From contig CAMEQX010000059.1 in NCBI GenBank assembly GCA_945933905.1, forward strand, positions 1-7,639: a stretch of 7,639 nucleotides of DNA. Direction: 5' to 3'. Position 1 is the stretch's first letter. Every line of letters starts with the position of its first letter. This document shows, one piece after another, positions 1-7,639 of this stretch. This DNA is from an uncultured Clostridia bacterium. Its GTDB lineage: Bacteria > Bacillota > Clostridia > Oscillospirales > Ruminococcaceae. The notes beneath the pieces were generated by a model, which ran no database searches, was not told the origin of the DNA, and was given only the letters and a program-made list of their open reading frames with translations. A program made the position numbers and the translations under genes.

Positions 1-814
1 GCCGATTGTCTGTTTCAACGGGAGCCGTGAGCGCGCCGCCCACCTCGCATTTCAGCAGCGAGTCCTCCTCAGCTTTGCCGTCGTCAAGCAGCCGCAGCTT
101 GTACATAAACCCGTCGCTGCCGCTCATAAAAATCGCGTATTCTCCCGCAAAAACGTGGTTTATTTTCGCGCCGATTGTGTTTTCAGTGAATTTTTTCTCG
201 GCTGTCGAGAAGGAAACCAGCTTTTCTCCGTTCGAGAACACGACAAATTTGTCGAAAAGGGCGGGCGAGGACGGCTGATTTTCGGCTTTATACTCCGCGA
301 TAATATCGAGATTTTGGCTCAAATCAACGCAGTAAAACGCGTAGCTTTCAGCGGTTTTCGCGCCGAAGAAAACAAGGTTGTCGAGCAGCGCGACATCGGT
401 TACAATCTCGCCGAATTTCTTGTAGGAAAGCACGCTCATCTGCTCGATATCGACAGCGTAAATTCCCGTGCGAGTCGGCTGTACAAGCGTGTTCCCGAGG
501 ATTGCGCCCCTGCTGTTTTCGTTCACCTTTTCCTCGAATTCAACCGAAGAAATCTGCTTTCCGTCCTTCTCGGACAGCTTATTGAGCTTGTTCCCGACAG
601 GCGCAAACAAAAATTCACCCGCACAAAGCGGAACTCCCGCCGAAGAAGCCTCGGCGGTATTCCACAAAATCTTGACGTATTTCTTGTCGTATGGCGTCTT
701 CGCGGGGCTTATGAGTTTGCTTTCCGCCGCAAATCCCGCGCTGTCGGCAAGCGCCGCCGTGGAAAAAGCAAGCGCTGTAAAAAGCGATAAAATCAATGCA
801 ACAAATTTTTTCAT
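1..814 (-). CDS. Secreted beta-propeller-like (PQQ-like repeat) protein, C-terminus outside window
   Basis: Reading left from the ATG at 814-812, the frame stays open to the window edge, giving 271 complete codons; the 3' end is missing. The N-terminus is a textbook Sec signal peptide: MKK, a hydrophobic core (about residues 4-20), then Ala-Leu-Ala before Asp24, a good signal peptidase I site. No lipobox cysteine is seen, so export as a soluble or wall-associated protein is expected. The mature part looks like consecutive propeller blades of about 37-50 residues (near 48-95, 98-134, 135-177, 178-214, 215-258, a sixth starting at 259), each with a small-residue turn, a hydrophobic strand such as LVFFGA or FVVFSNG, and a second strand such as GIYAVD or MYKLRLLD. 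This resembles PQQ-like/WD40-like repeat proteins of Clostridia, some of which carry further C-terminal domains. Family is inferred from pattern only; ligand and function are unknown. The start overlaps the addA stop. Confidence 0.8.
   Translation of the reverse strand, partial: MKKFVALILSLFTALAFSTAALADSAGFAAESKLISPAKTPYDKKYVKILWNTAEASSAGVPLCAGEFLFAPVGNKLNKLSEKDGKQISSVEFEEKVNENSRGAILGNTLVQPTRTGIYAVDIEQMSVLSYKKFGEIVTDVALLDNLVFFGAKTAESYAFYCVDLSQNLDIIAEYKAENQPSSPALFDKFVVFSNGEKLVSFSTAEKKFTENTIGAKINHVFAGEYAIFMSGSDGFMYKLRLLDDGKAEEDSLLKCEVGGALTAPVETDNR
811..814 (-). other. ATGA start/stop overlap, addA to secreted protein gene
   Basis: On the minus strand the four bases read ATGA: ATG (814-812) starts the secreted protein and TGA (813-811) ends addA. 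Such overlaps usually mean translational coupling by termination and re-initiation. It also fixes the downstream start, because the signal peptide begins exactly at this ATG. Confidence 0.85.
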
Positions 815-3800
815 ACCAAGTGTTCTTTTCCTTTTGAAAATGAATAGAGATAGGTCTCCGAAACCTTTTTCCCGAGGAGCATCGGCAAAACAGTCGCGTA
901 AATCTTAACCTGTTTTTTATAGGCTTCCTCTTCTTTTTCTAACTTGACGTCGGTTTTGTAGTCAATCACGACAATTTCATCGTTTTCGATAAAGAACGCG
1001 TCAATTCTTCCCTGAACGCCCGCGAAGCCCTCGATATCGGGGTCGATTTTGCTTACGTCAATCTCGGCGTACATCGGGAATTCTCGCATAACGCACGGGC
1101 TTTTCAGCATACGCTGTCCGAGGCTTCCCTTGAAAAAACAATAGATTTTATTGGGGTCGATGCAGGATTTCTCGGTTTCCGTAATCAGTTCCTCCGAACA
1201 AACCCTGTCAAGCTCTCTGAGAATATTCTCATAAAGCTTTGACTCGGAGGAGCTTCTTATGACATCGAGCGAAACGTGCTCCATAAAGTTGTGATAAGCG
1301 TTTCCGACATCGCTTCCGCGGATTTTTCCCGTAGAGGCAAACGCGGGCTTTGTGAGCGTGAAGAAGGTGTTCGAGGACTTGTGAGCAAGCTCCGTAACCG
1401 AGTATTTTTCCTGTCGCTGAGTTTCGCTGAGGTTTGAATATTGCTTTGAAATCAGCTTTGAAAGCTCAACGGACTCATCGCTGACGTCGGTTGCCGCAGC
1501 GGCGTCGGGCGTCGGGCTTGCGGGCTTGATTTCGGTGGATTTTGCAATTATCTTGTTGATATTATCATTGTCAATAACGCTGATATTCATAGGCAATCCG
1601 CTATACGAGAACGAATATACGGTTTTTTTGCCGTCCTTACCTTCATCAACATCAAGATACGGATTGAGCGCGCCTAAAATCCAGTGGAACGGCTTTGCGC
1701 CTTCAAAAGCAAAATTAAAGTCAAAATCCAACTTTTTCGAGTCCGCGAGGTCCTTTCCTTTCCAGCAGTCAATCATAATCAGCTTTTCCTTAGCGCGCGT
1801 CATCGCGACATACAGCAGACGAAGCTCCTCGCCGATAGGACGTTTGTCGTTTTCAAGATAGATTGCGTTTCCGCTGAAGGTTCTGAAACGATAACGATTT
1901 ACCCTGTCAACATAATCCATTGAATAGAAGTTGTCGGGATTTATAAGGAACGAGCCCTTGATATCATTTTTGTCAATCTGATAATTCATCTCCGCGAGAA
2001 TACAAATCGGAGCTTCAAGTCCCTTGCTTGCGTGGAAGGACATAATTTTAACGGAATTATCCATACTTTCGGGAGTGCTTGCTCCGTCAATATCGGTATC
2101 CTCCTCGATTGACCTGTCGATAAATCTGATGAAATCGCTGAGCATTCCGTATTCCGCACAAACAAAATCTGCCGCGATGCTCTCAAATCTGCGAAGATTT
2201 GAAATCCGTTGTGCGCTGTCGTCATAAGCGCTCATAACCGCGAAAATATCCGTATCCTCGAAAATCTTCCCGATAAGGCTATCGACAGAGTTGTTGCTGA
2301 TATAGTTTCTGAAAGTCTCAAGGTCGTTGAGATAAGCTTTTGCCTTTGCGCTGATTTTGCGGTTGATTTTGCGCGATGCGAGGTCTTTTTCGATTTTCTC
2401 GGCATTTTTGAGATTGTCGTCATCACCGGAATTATATCTCTTTCCCGTTTCCTGAGTGCAGAATTTGAGCGCTCTTAAAAGCGAACCTTGTCTTGTACAC
2501 TTAGAAATCGCTTCAACCTCTGCGTCGGTTAATTCGTCAGCGCCGTATCCCAAAACGCCGAGCCTTAATTCAGCGACCTCCTCTGCGTTAAAGAGATAAA
2601 TCGGCGACATAAGAACATTCAGCGTGTTTTCATCGTCAAGCGGGTTGTCGATAGCCTTCAAAAAGCTGAAAATCAGACTTATTTCCTCGGAAACCAAAAA
2701 GTTCTTTGTCTTGGAGGCTACTGCGGGGATACCGATTGTGGCGAGCGCTTCGCGGTAATACTTAATGGGCTTGTTTTTGCGCGTGAGGACGATAAAATCC
2801 GAATAAGTCGGACGAACCTTTATTTCCTTGCCGTCCTTGTCCTTTTTGGTGATGAAAAAGCTTGCGTCATCGTGGATTTGCTTGATGAGCGCCGCCGTAA
2901 AGCGCGCGGAGCTGATAAGCTTTTCCTCATCGGAGCCTTCTGCTTCAAGAATATACAATTCGGGGTTGAACTTTTGGTTTTCAACATCGGAGAGCGGTTC
3001 AAACAAATCTCCGTAAACAAGCTGATTTCCCTTCGCGTAGTCAACTCCGCCGTATTCGTAGGTCATAAGGCTGCTGAAAGCCGTGTTTACAATATCGATA
3101 ACCTGCTGTCTGCTGCGGAAATTCTTATTCAGCGGGAGCGGCTTGAAACCGTCTTCTTCCGCGCAAAGCTTTGCCATAATCATCGGGTTTGCGCCGCGGA
3201 AAGCGTAGATTGACTGCTTTACATCGCCGACGTAGAAAAGATGACCGTTTCCGAGCAAGCTGAAAATTTCAGCCTGAACGTCGTTTGAGTCCTGAAATTC
3301 ATCGACGATAAAGCAAGAATATCTCTGCGCAATCTGATTTCGGAAATCCTTGTCGCTGCGCAGCTTTTCCAGCAAAAACAGCTCGCAGTCCGAGAAATCT
3401 ATACTTCCCTGAGCGCGCTTGATTTCGGAATAATACGCGATATATTGCTTCACGAGCCTTGAGAAAACCTTTGCTGCCTTGTGCTGCTGCGGCAAAGAAA
3501 GCACCTCCTCGGACTTCGAGAAAGTAACCTTTGCGATTTCCTTATAGGTATTCTGAAACAATTCCGCGGATTTATTAAAGCGCTGTTTGCTTTTGTTGAG
3601 CCTGTCCTTGAGCGATTTTTCAGAGGTGTTTTCGGGCGTTTTTTCAACTGTTCTGAAAATCGCGTCAAGCGTATCCATTGAAGGATTGCCCTTGAAAGCG
3701 AGATAATCGCTCTCAAACGCGTCAAAGCGATTGTGGTCGAAATCCTTTATATCGGTGAGCGACTCAAGCGCTTCCTCGTAGCTTTCAAGTTTTTTGATAT

Positions 3801-4578
3801 CGGTTGGCGGATTGCTTTCATATTCGAGAAAAAATTCGTCCATCAAATCAAGGCTTTTTTTGAGCTTGCTGTACTGCTTTTCAAGAAAGCTCCTGTAAAC
3901 GTCAATATACTTTTTCTCGAGAGCTTCCGTTGAGGAATAGACATCTGCGGCTTCATCAAGCCATTCGTTGATATGACCGTAGGAAGAAAGAATGTTTGCG
4001 GTTTTGGAAACGCTGTTGAAAAGCTTGCTGTCGTCCTCGAAGCTGAATGTATAAAACAGCGTGTCGCGGTCTTCCGCAGAAAAGCCGTTTTCGGAGCTTT
4101 CGTCGTAAAAATCGCGCTTTATAAGCTGCTCCGCCGACCATTTCATCGAGGTGATTTTAGTATCATCGGCGATGTTGAAGTTTATGGGCAAATCAAACTG
4201 CTGGAAATTCTCGCGGATAATTCCAAGACAAAACGAGTTTATCGTGGAAATAGACGCTCTTCTAAGATTTATAATCTGCTCGGAGAGATAATTTCTTTTC
4301 GCTTTCGCCTCGGGGGAAGTGTCCTCGGAAAGCTCGTCGATTTTCTCCTGAAGCTTTTTATTCAGCTTTTCGCGAATACTCTGCGTTGCGTTTACGGTAA
4401 AGGTCATAATCGCAAGAGATGTGATATCAAGCGGGTTTTCTTCATCGGAAATCAAGCGAATTATTCTATCGACAAGCAGAGTTGTTTTGCCGCTTCCCGC
4501 CGCAGCCGTGACAACAGCCGGCTTGTCGTGTGGGTATTTTATCGCGGCAATTTGGTCTTCTGTCGGAGTAAAACTCAT
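811..4578 (-). CDS. addA: ATP-dependent helicase/nuclease subunit A (AddA)
   Basis: This 1255-residue protein is close to the 1232 of Bacillus subtilis AddA. It is a UvrD/RecB-type superfamily 1 helicase fused to a C-terminal RecB-family nuclease; with AddB it unwinds and degrades double-strand ends for RecA-mediated repair in the cytoplasm. Visible motifs in order: Q-motif Gln9; Walker A AAAGSGKTT (25-33); motif Ia TFT (59-61); TINSFC (112-117); Walker B DEFQDSN (426-432); motif III VGDVKQSIYAFRG (about 450-462); motif IV NFRS (486-489); motif V SFHASKGLE (around Lys852); motif VI LLYVAMTRAKEKL (Arg928). The nuclease shows His1096, Asp1193 in QGRID, Asp1206-Tyr-Lys1208 in DYKTD, and a following QxxxY. 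All expected catalytic residues are present. A Pro/Ala/Asp-rich linker near 1015-1035 joins helicase to nuclease. The start at 4578 is chosen because residue 1 begins the conserved TPTEDQ region, has a Shine-Dalgarno and overlaps the addB stop. Motifs Ia and Ic deviate from the family consensus. Confidence 0.96.
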   Translation of the reverse strand: MSFTPTEDQIAAIKYPHDKPAVVTAAAGSGKTTLLVDRIIRLISDEENPLDITSLAIMTFTVNATQSIREKLNKKLQEKIDELSEDTSPEAKAKRNYLSEQIINLRRASISTINSFCLGIIRENFQQFDLPINFNIADDTKITSMKWSAEQLIKRDFYDESSENGFSAEDRDTLFYTFSFEDDSKLFNSVSKTANILSSYGHINEWLDEAADVYSSTEALEKKYIDVYRSFLEKQYSKLKKSLDLMDEFFLEYESNPPTDIKKLESYEEALESLTDIKDFDHNRFDAFESDYLAFKGNPSMDTLDAIFRTVEKTPENTSEKSLKDRLNKSKQRFNKSAELFQNTYKEIAKVTFSKSEEVLSLPQQHKAAKVFSRLVKQYIAYYSEIKRAQGSIDFSDCELFLLEKLRSDKDFRNQIAQRYSCFIVDEFQDSNDVQAEIFSLLGNGHLFYVGDVKQSIYAFRGANPMIMAKLCAEEDGFKPLPLNKNFRSRQQVIDIVNTAFSSLMTYEYGGVDYAKGNQLVYGDLFEPLSDVENQKFNPELYILEAEGSDEEKLISSARFTAALIKQIHDDASFFITKKDKDGKEIKVRPTYSDFIVLTRKNKPIKYYREALATIGIPAVASKTKNFLVSEEISLIFSFLKAIDNPLDDENTLNVLMSPIYLFNAEEVAELRLGVLGYGADELTDAEVEAISKCTRQGSLLRALKFCTQETGKRYNSGDDDNLKNAEKIEKDLASRKINRKISAKAKAYLNDLETFRNYISNNSVDSLIGKIFEDTDIFAVMSAYDDSAQRISNLRRFESIAADFVCAEYGMLSDFIRFIDRSIEEDTDIDGASTPESMDNSVKIMSFHASKGLEAPICILAEMNYQIDKNDIKGSFLINPDNFYSMDYVDRVNRYRFRTFSGNAIYLENDKRPIGEELRLLYVAMTRAKEKLIMIDCWKGKDLADSKKLDFDFNFAFEGAKPFHWILGALNPYLDVDEGKDGKKTVYSFSYSGLPMNISVIDNDNINKIIAKSTEIKPASPTPDAAAATDVSDESVELSKLISKQYSNLSETQRQEKYSVTELAHKSSNTFFTLTKPAFASTGKIRGSDVGNAYHNFMEHVSLDVIRSSSESKLYENILRELDRVCSEELITETEKSCIDPNKIYCFFKGSLGQRMLKSPCVMREFPMYAEIDVSKIDPDIEGFAGVQGRIDAFFIENDEIVVIDYKTDVKLEKEEEAYKKQVKIYATVLPMLLGKKVSETYLYSFSKGKEHLV
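830..835 (-). promoter_or_regulatory. Weak, distant Shine-Dalgarno-like site for the secreted protein gene
   Basis: The minus strand reads AAAAGG here, 15 bases before the ATG at 814. That is longer than the usual 5-10 base spacing, and no better purine tract lies closer. Initiation therefore probably depends on ribosomes finishing addA. The site lies inside the addA coding sequence, and its role is inferred. Confidence 0.3.
4575..4578 (-). other. ATGA start/stop overlap, addB to addA
   Basis: The minus strand reads ATGA: ATG (4578-4576) opens addA and TGA (4577-4575) closes addB. Coupling here would help the two subunits, which act as a heterodimer, be made in matched amounts. Confidence 0.9.
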
Positions 4579-7500
4579 TTTTTCTTGTCTCCTTTCGTGG
4601 TTCTGGGCTTGGAAATCGCGTTTACTCTTTCCAGATTGTTTCCGCAAATCAAGTTAAATCTGCAATATTTGCAAGGAACAACCGGCTTTGAGGTTTCGTC
4701 CTTTGATTTTGCGGGCTCGCTGTATTTTGTGGGAAAAGCGTCGATTTTCCCGCTGAAAAGGTCTTTAAAGCTCGCCTTCAGGAAATTTGTACAATCCTCT
4801 CTAAGCTGCGAAAATTCCTTGTCATTCGGCGTGTTATCGCTCTTGGGAAGCAGCATATCCTCAAGGTCTTTGATGGCTTTATCGTCAAGGGTGTTGTCGT
4901 TTTCAGCCTCATCAAGAGCGATTTTCTCAAACAGCGCCCTGAAATAGTCCTTGGTTTCCTGACCGGTAGAAGTGTTTTGCACATACAATCCGTTGACGTG
5001 ATGATTGAAAGCAAGCAAGCGGAATGCGGACATTTTGTCCTTTGAAGCAAGCGAGTTTGACGAGGGGAGATAGCCTATTTCTCCGGGATTTACCTTGAGC
5101 GGATTTGTCGTGTTTGCGTCGCAAATTGCGAAAAGATAGAGGAGCATTTGGATTTTTATTCCGTTTAACGCGAAAAACGAGTCGAAGCTCTTTGCGCTGG
5201 ATTTATAGTCGATAATTCTCACATAGGACTCGTTATTTACGGGAGAAACAAACAAATCCACTCTGTCAACGCGCCCGTGAATTGTGATGACGGTGCCGTC
5301 GTCAAGCGTCAAGCCCAGCGGCTGTACGTTGAGGACATTCGGGGTGTTTTTGGGGGGTGTGGCTTTCGGCGAAACGTTTCCGGTTTTCTCATCGAGATAA
5401 AGCTCGGCTTTTGGCGTAACGATATCCGCTCCCGATTCGTTGCTGTCAACGATATTAAGCTTTGAGGGTTTTGCCAAATCCAGCTCAAAGAATTTCGGGC
5501 GATATTTGCGCAGAGAAAATTCCGCCTGAAGCATAATCAAAACGTCAACCGCCGTAATCGCGAGATTTGCGAAAAGATATTTCGTGCGCAAATCATCGAT
5601 ATGGTCGTGGTTTGTTTCTTTTTTGAGGTATTCGTCGAGATAATATCCCACAAATTCCGCGAATTCTTTTCTCGTGAGCTTGAAGAAATCGTCCATTCTG
5701 TGACAATATGCTTCCAGCACATTCTGAAGAATATAATGCACAACATTTCCGCGGTTTGCCTTGTTGAAATTGCGCTGCGTTTTCTCGCGGATTTTCAAGC
5801 CGAATTCGCAGAAATAGTTAAACTTGCAGAGATTGAGCTTTTCAACTGCGGTAGCTCCGAGGTTTACGTCGAAAATTCGCTTTGCCGTTTTGGGATTGAG
5901 CTCGTGATGACCGATTGAGTTTTTGTCCTTGAGCGCAATTCGCGTTTTCAGCGAGCGGATTGCGTCAAGCTTATCCAAGAAATCCTTGCATTCAAGAATA
6001 TTCAAGGCGTCCGAAAGCGTTTTGTTGTCCTTTGAGCGCTTTGCGAATTTGTTTGCGTAGCGCTGTTTTGCCGCCTTGATTGAGCGACAGTAAAATTTGT
6101 CGTCAAGACAAGCCGTTTCGATAACCTTTGTGTCGGGGAAGATGTTCAGAATTTCGCTTACGACAAGCGATTTCTGGATATTGCTGCCCTTTGTATCATA
6201 GTCGCTTGAAACGATTGTAAGCTTCTCGTCCGCGAGGGAAATCGCTTTATAGGCGCGATAAAACGACAGGCAATATTGCTCTCGCGAGGTTTTCAGAGCA
6301 AAGCTGTTTGTGTTTTTCCAGCCGAATTCAGAGATGTTTTCGATAAGAAACTCGGTTTCATTTTCGGAGAAAACGCCCGCGCCCTCAACAACCGACGGGA
6401 ATTTTTCATAAGAAGTTCCGAGAATAAACGTGGATTTTATGTTGTTTGCGCGCGTTCTGTCGATATCGCCGACAATCACGCAGTCCTGATACTGCGGCGG
6501 TTTTGCGAGAGAAGTTCCCGAGCAGATATCCGCAAATGTCTGATAATATTCGTCAAGCGAAATATACTCGCCCTGAAGCTCTCTTTCAAGCGTCTCGAGA
6601 ATAACCACAAGCTTTCCCCAAAGCTGCTGATACATCCGCAAAAGCGTGGTGTCGGGGAGTTTTTGCTCGGTTTCCTGTTCATCATCGTCCGAGAAATCGG
6701 GCGTAAAGCAGTTTCTGCGGATAACTCTCTCGAGGTCAACCTCGTTTGCCGCGTAATCATAAATCAGTCGGGTTATCTCCGCGCCGTCCTTGCCCTTGAG
6801 ACTGCTTTTCAGCCTCAAAAGCGGCTCAATTACAACCGCTCTGACAGCCTCGGCGTTGTTCTGCGTTGCGGATTTCGGGTCGGCGAAATCAAATGCGTTT
6901 TTGAGGTGCTTTGTCTGCAAATTCCACTCAAAAATATAAGCCTCAAAGTCGCTGATTTCCTTTTGTGTAAGCGAAGATTTTTTGAGAATAACCGTCGAAG
7001 CCGTGCTCTTTTTTTCGTCCTTTACGGACTTGCTCATAAAGCCTGTTTTAATCAAGCTCAAAACCGTATCAACCGAGAAATCGCGCAAAACGTTGAGCAA
7101 GGCGAGGAAAAAGCTCACGAGCGGCTGATAGAGAATAGACTCGGGGATATCGACAAAATAAGGAATTTCGTATTTGTCAAAGGAGCGCTTGATAAGCTTT
7201 GCGTAAGAGGGGTCCGCGCACAAAACCGCAATATCGCGATACAAATAGCCTTTATCAAGGCACAATTCCTTGATTTTCGCGGCGGTGTAGTCAATCTCGT
7301 CATAAGCGTCTGCGGCGTGGACAAGCTCGCACGCTTCGCCGAGTGAAACGCTGCTTTTTTCGTTGCTGAAAAGCTTTTCGGAAAGCTCGGAAAGCGGGGA
7401 ATTCTCGGGAAATCTGCGGGGAATATCGCTTATGATTTCACATTCAACATCATTGTCGCGCGCGTTTTGAATAATTCTGTTTATCTGATTTCTCAGGCTG

Positions 7501-7639
7501 AAAAACAGATTATCACGCAAATCATCATCTAAAACAACGTTAAATCCGAAGGTAATGTTTTGGACTTTTTCGGTCAATTTCTGCAAAAAGTAAAGCTGAC
7601 TGCTGGTGAAATCGTTGAAATAATCCACAAAAACGTCTG
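4575..7639 (-). CDS. addB: ATP-dependent nuclease subunit B (AddB), N-terminus outside window
   Basis: The frame is open to the right edge, so the true start is missing; about 1020 residues are visible. A valine codon at 7628 is counted here as residue 1 and is not a real start. The visible part opens with DVFVDYFNDFTSSQ, matching the AddB pattern VDGFxxFTPQE that lies well after the N-terminal ATP-binding loop, so perhaps 150-220 residues are absent (B. subtilis AddB has 1166 in all). Next come the helicase-like core features: EIDYTAAKIKELCLDKGYLYRDIAVL, then IPYFVD, and VGDIDRTRANNIKSTFILG near 390-410. The C-terminal RecB-family nuclease shows GNVVH (His631), GRVDRVD (Asp788), IIDYKSS (Asp807-Lys809) and QMLLY (Gln827). 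The Fe-S cluster cysteines are Cys601 in NLCKFNYFCEFGLK and Cys986/Cys989/Cys995 in the C-x2-C-x5-C tail. In studied AddAB enzymes AddB provides the second nuclease and the Chi-reading site. It precedes addA, the usual order. Confidence 0.95.
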   Translation of the reverse strand, partial: DVFVDYFNDFTSSQLYFLQKLTEKVQNITFGFNVVLDDDLRDNLFFSLRNQINRIIQNARDNDVECEIISDIPRRFPENSPLSELSEKLFSNEKSSVSLGEACELVHAADAYDEIDYTAAKIKELCLDKGYLYRDIAVLCADPSYAKLIKRSFDKYEIPYFVDIPESILYQPLVSFFLALLNVLRDFSVDTVLSLIKTGFMSKSVKDEKKSTASTVILKKSSLTQKEISDFEAYIFEWNLQTKHLKNAFDFADPKSATQNNAEAVRAVVIEPLLRLKSSLKGKDGAEITRLIYDYAANEVDLERVIRRNCFTPDFSDDDEQETEQKLPDTTLLRMYQQLWGKLVVILETLERELQGEYISLDEYYQTFADICSGTSLAKPPQYQDCVIVGDIDRTRANNIKSTFILGTSYEKFPSVVEGAGVFSENETEFLIENISEFGWKNTNSFALKTSREQYCLSFYRAYKAISLADEKLTIVSSDYDTKGSNIQKSLVVSEILNIFPDTKVIETACLDDKFYCRSIKAAKQRYANKFAKRSKDNKTLSDALNILECKDFLDKLDAIRSLKTRIALKDKNSIGHHELNPKTAKRIFDVNLGATAVEKLNLCKFNYFCEFGLKIREKTQRNFNKANRGNVVHYILQNVLEAYCHRMDDFFKLTRKEFAEFVGYYLDEYLKKETNHDHIDDLRTKYLFANLAITAVDVLIMLQAEFSLRKYRPKFFELDLAKPSKLNIVDSNESGADIVTPKAELYLDEKTGNVSPKATPPKNTPNVLNVQPLGLTLDDGTVITIHGRVDRVDLFVSPVNNESYVRIIDYKSSAKSFDSFFALNGIKIQMLLYLFAICDANTTNPLKVNPGEIGYLPSSNSLASKDKMSAFRLLAFNHHVNGLYVQNTSTGQETKDYFRALFEKIALDEAENDNTLDDKAIKDLEDMLLPKSDNTPNDKEFSQLREDCTNFLKASFKDLFSGKIDAFPTKYSEPAKSKDETSKPVVPCKYCRFNLICGNNLERVNAISKPRTTKGDKKK
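4589..4595 (-). promoter_or_regulatory. Shine-Dalgarno site for addA
   Basis: The minus strand reads AAAGGAG, a strong anti-16S match, followed by a 10-base A-rich spacer to the ATG at 4578. It lies within the last codons of addB. It decides between this start and an in-frame ATG at 4647, which would add 23 residues with no family counterpart. Confidence 0.75.

Noticed and set aside
155..790. Plus-strand open frame of 211 codons at the left end
   Set aside because: The minus strand here has an uninterrupted frame with a signal peptide and propeller-like repeats that starts exactly at the addA stop, which explains the region better.
815..900. Possible internal promoter for the third gene at the 3' end of addA
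   Set aside because: An A/T-rich stretch reads TATTCA on the minus strand, but no matching -35 element at a 16-18 base spacing could be seen.
4579..4647. Upstream in-frame ATG that would extend AddA by 23 residues
   Set aside because: The extension is basic and unlike the AddA N-terminus, overlaps addB by over 70 bases, and the ATG at 4578 has a strong Shine-Dalgarno and an ATGA overlap.
3973..4947. Long plus-strand open frame (324 codons) opposite the addA/addB junction
   Set aside because: It lies antisense across two clearly conserved genes, has no recognisable motif, and has the Arg/Phe/Cys-rich composition typical of a shadow frame.
5338..5362. G-rich run on the plus strand that could suggest a G-quadruplex
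   Set aside because: There are only two long G-runs, not four, and it is explained by Pro-Pro-Lys codons of addB on the other strand.
6276..7346. Long plus-strand open frame (356 codons) opposite addB
   Set aside because: Fully antisense to conserved AddB sequence, no domain pattern, composition typical of a reverse-strand shadow.
1..7639. Scattered AGCGG pentamers, the B. subtilis Chi sequence
   Set aside because: Several copies occur, but a 5-mer is expected by chance many times in a window this size, and the Chi of this organism is unknown.

Overview
This window holds three co-directional genes, all read right to left on the minus strand and packed without gaps. Two are the subunits of an AddAB-type helicase-nuclease, the double-strand-break end-processing enzyme that Firmicutes and some other bacteria use in place of RecBCD. 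AddAB, moderate GC by eye, AAGGAG-type ribosome binding and a lysine/aspartate-rich proteome point to a low-to-mid-GC Firmicute, probably a gut or rumen Clostridia lineage (Oscillospiraceae/Ruminococcaceae-like). The lineage is inference; the gene families are read directly from motifs.

Layout from upstream to downstream: addB enters from the right edge without its N-terminus and stops at 4575. addA runs from 4578 to 811. A third gene starts at 814 and leaves through the left edge without its C-terminus. Both junctions are 4-base ATGA overlaps (4578-4575 and 814-811), so this looks like one translationally coupled operon, addB-addA-orf3. The window shows no intergenic space, promoter, terminator, RNA gene, repeat array or mobile element.

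How the genes work together: AddA supplies the ATP-driven helicase motor and one RecB-family nuclease domain. AddB supplies the second nuclease domain, held by a four-cysteine Fe-S cluster, and an inactive helicase-like fold that in studied members reads Chi. Both nuclease sites and the Fe-S cysteines look intact. Together they would resect DNA ends and load RecA. The third gene is different: it encodes an exported protein with a clear signal peptide and a repetitive beta-propeller-like body. It has no obvious mechanistic link to DNA repair, and its tight coupling to addA is the most unusual thing here. I found no convincing evidence of an undescribed system; apart from orf3 and some divergent helicase motifs, this is an ordinary repair locus.
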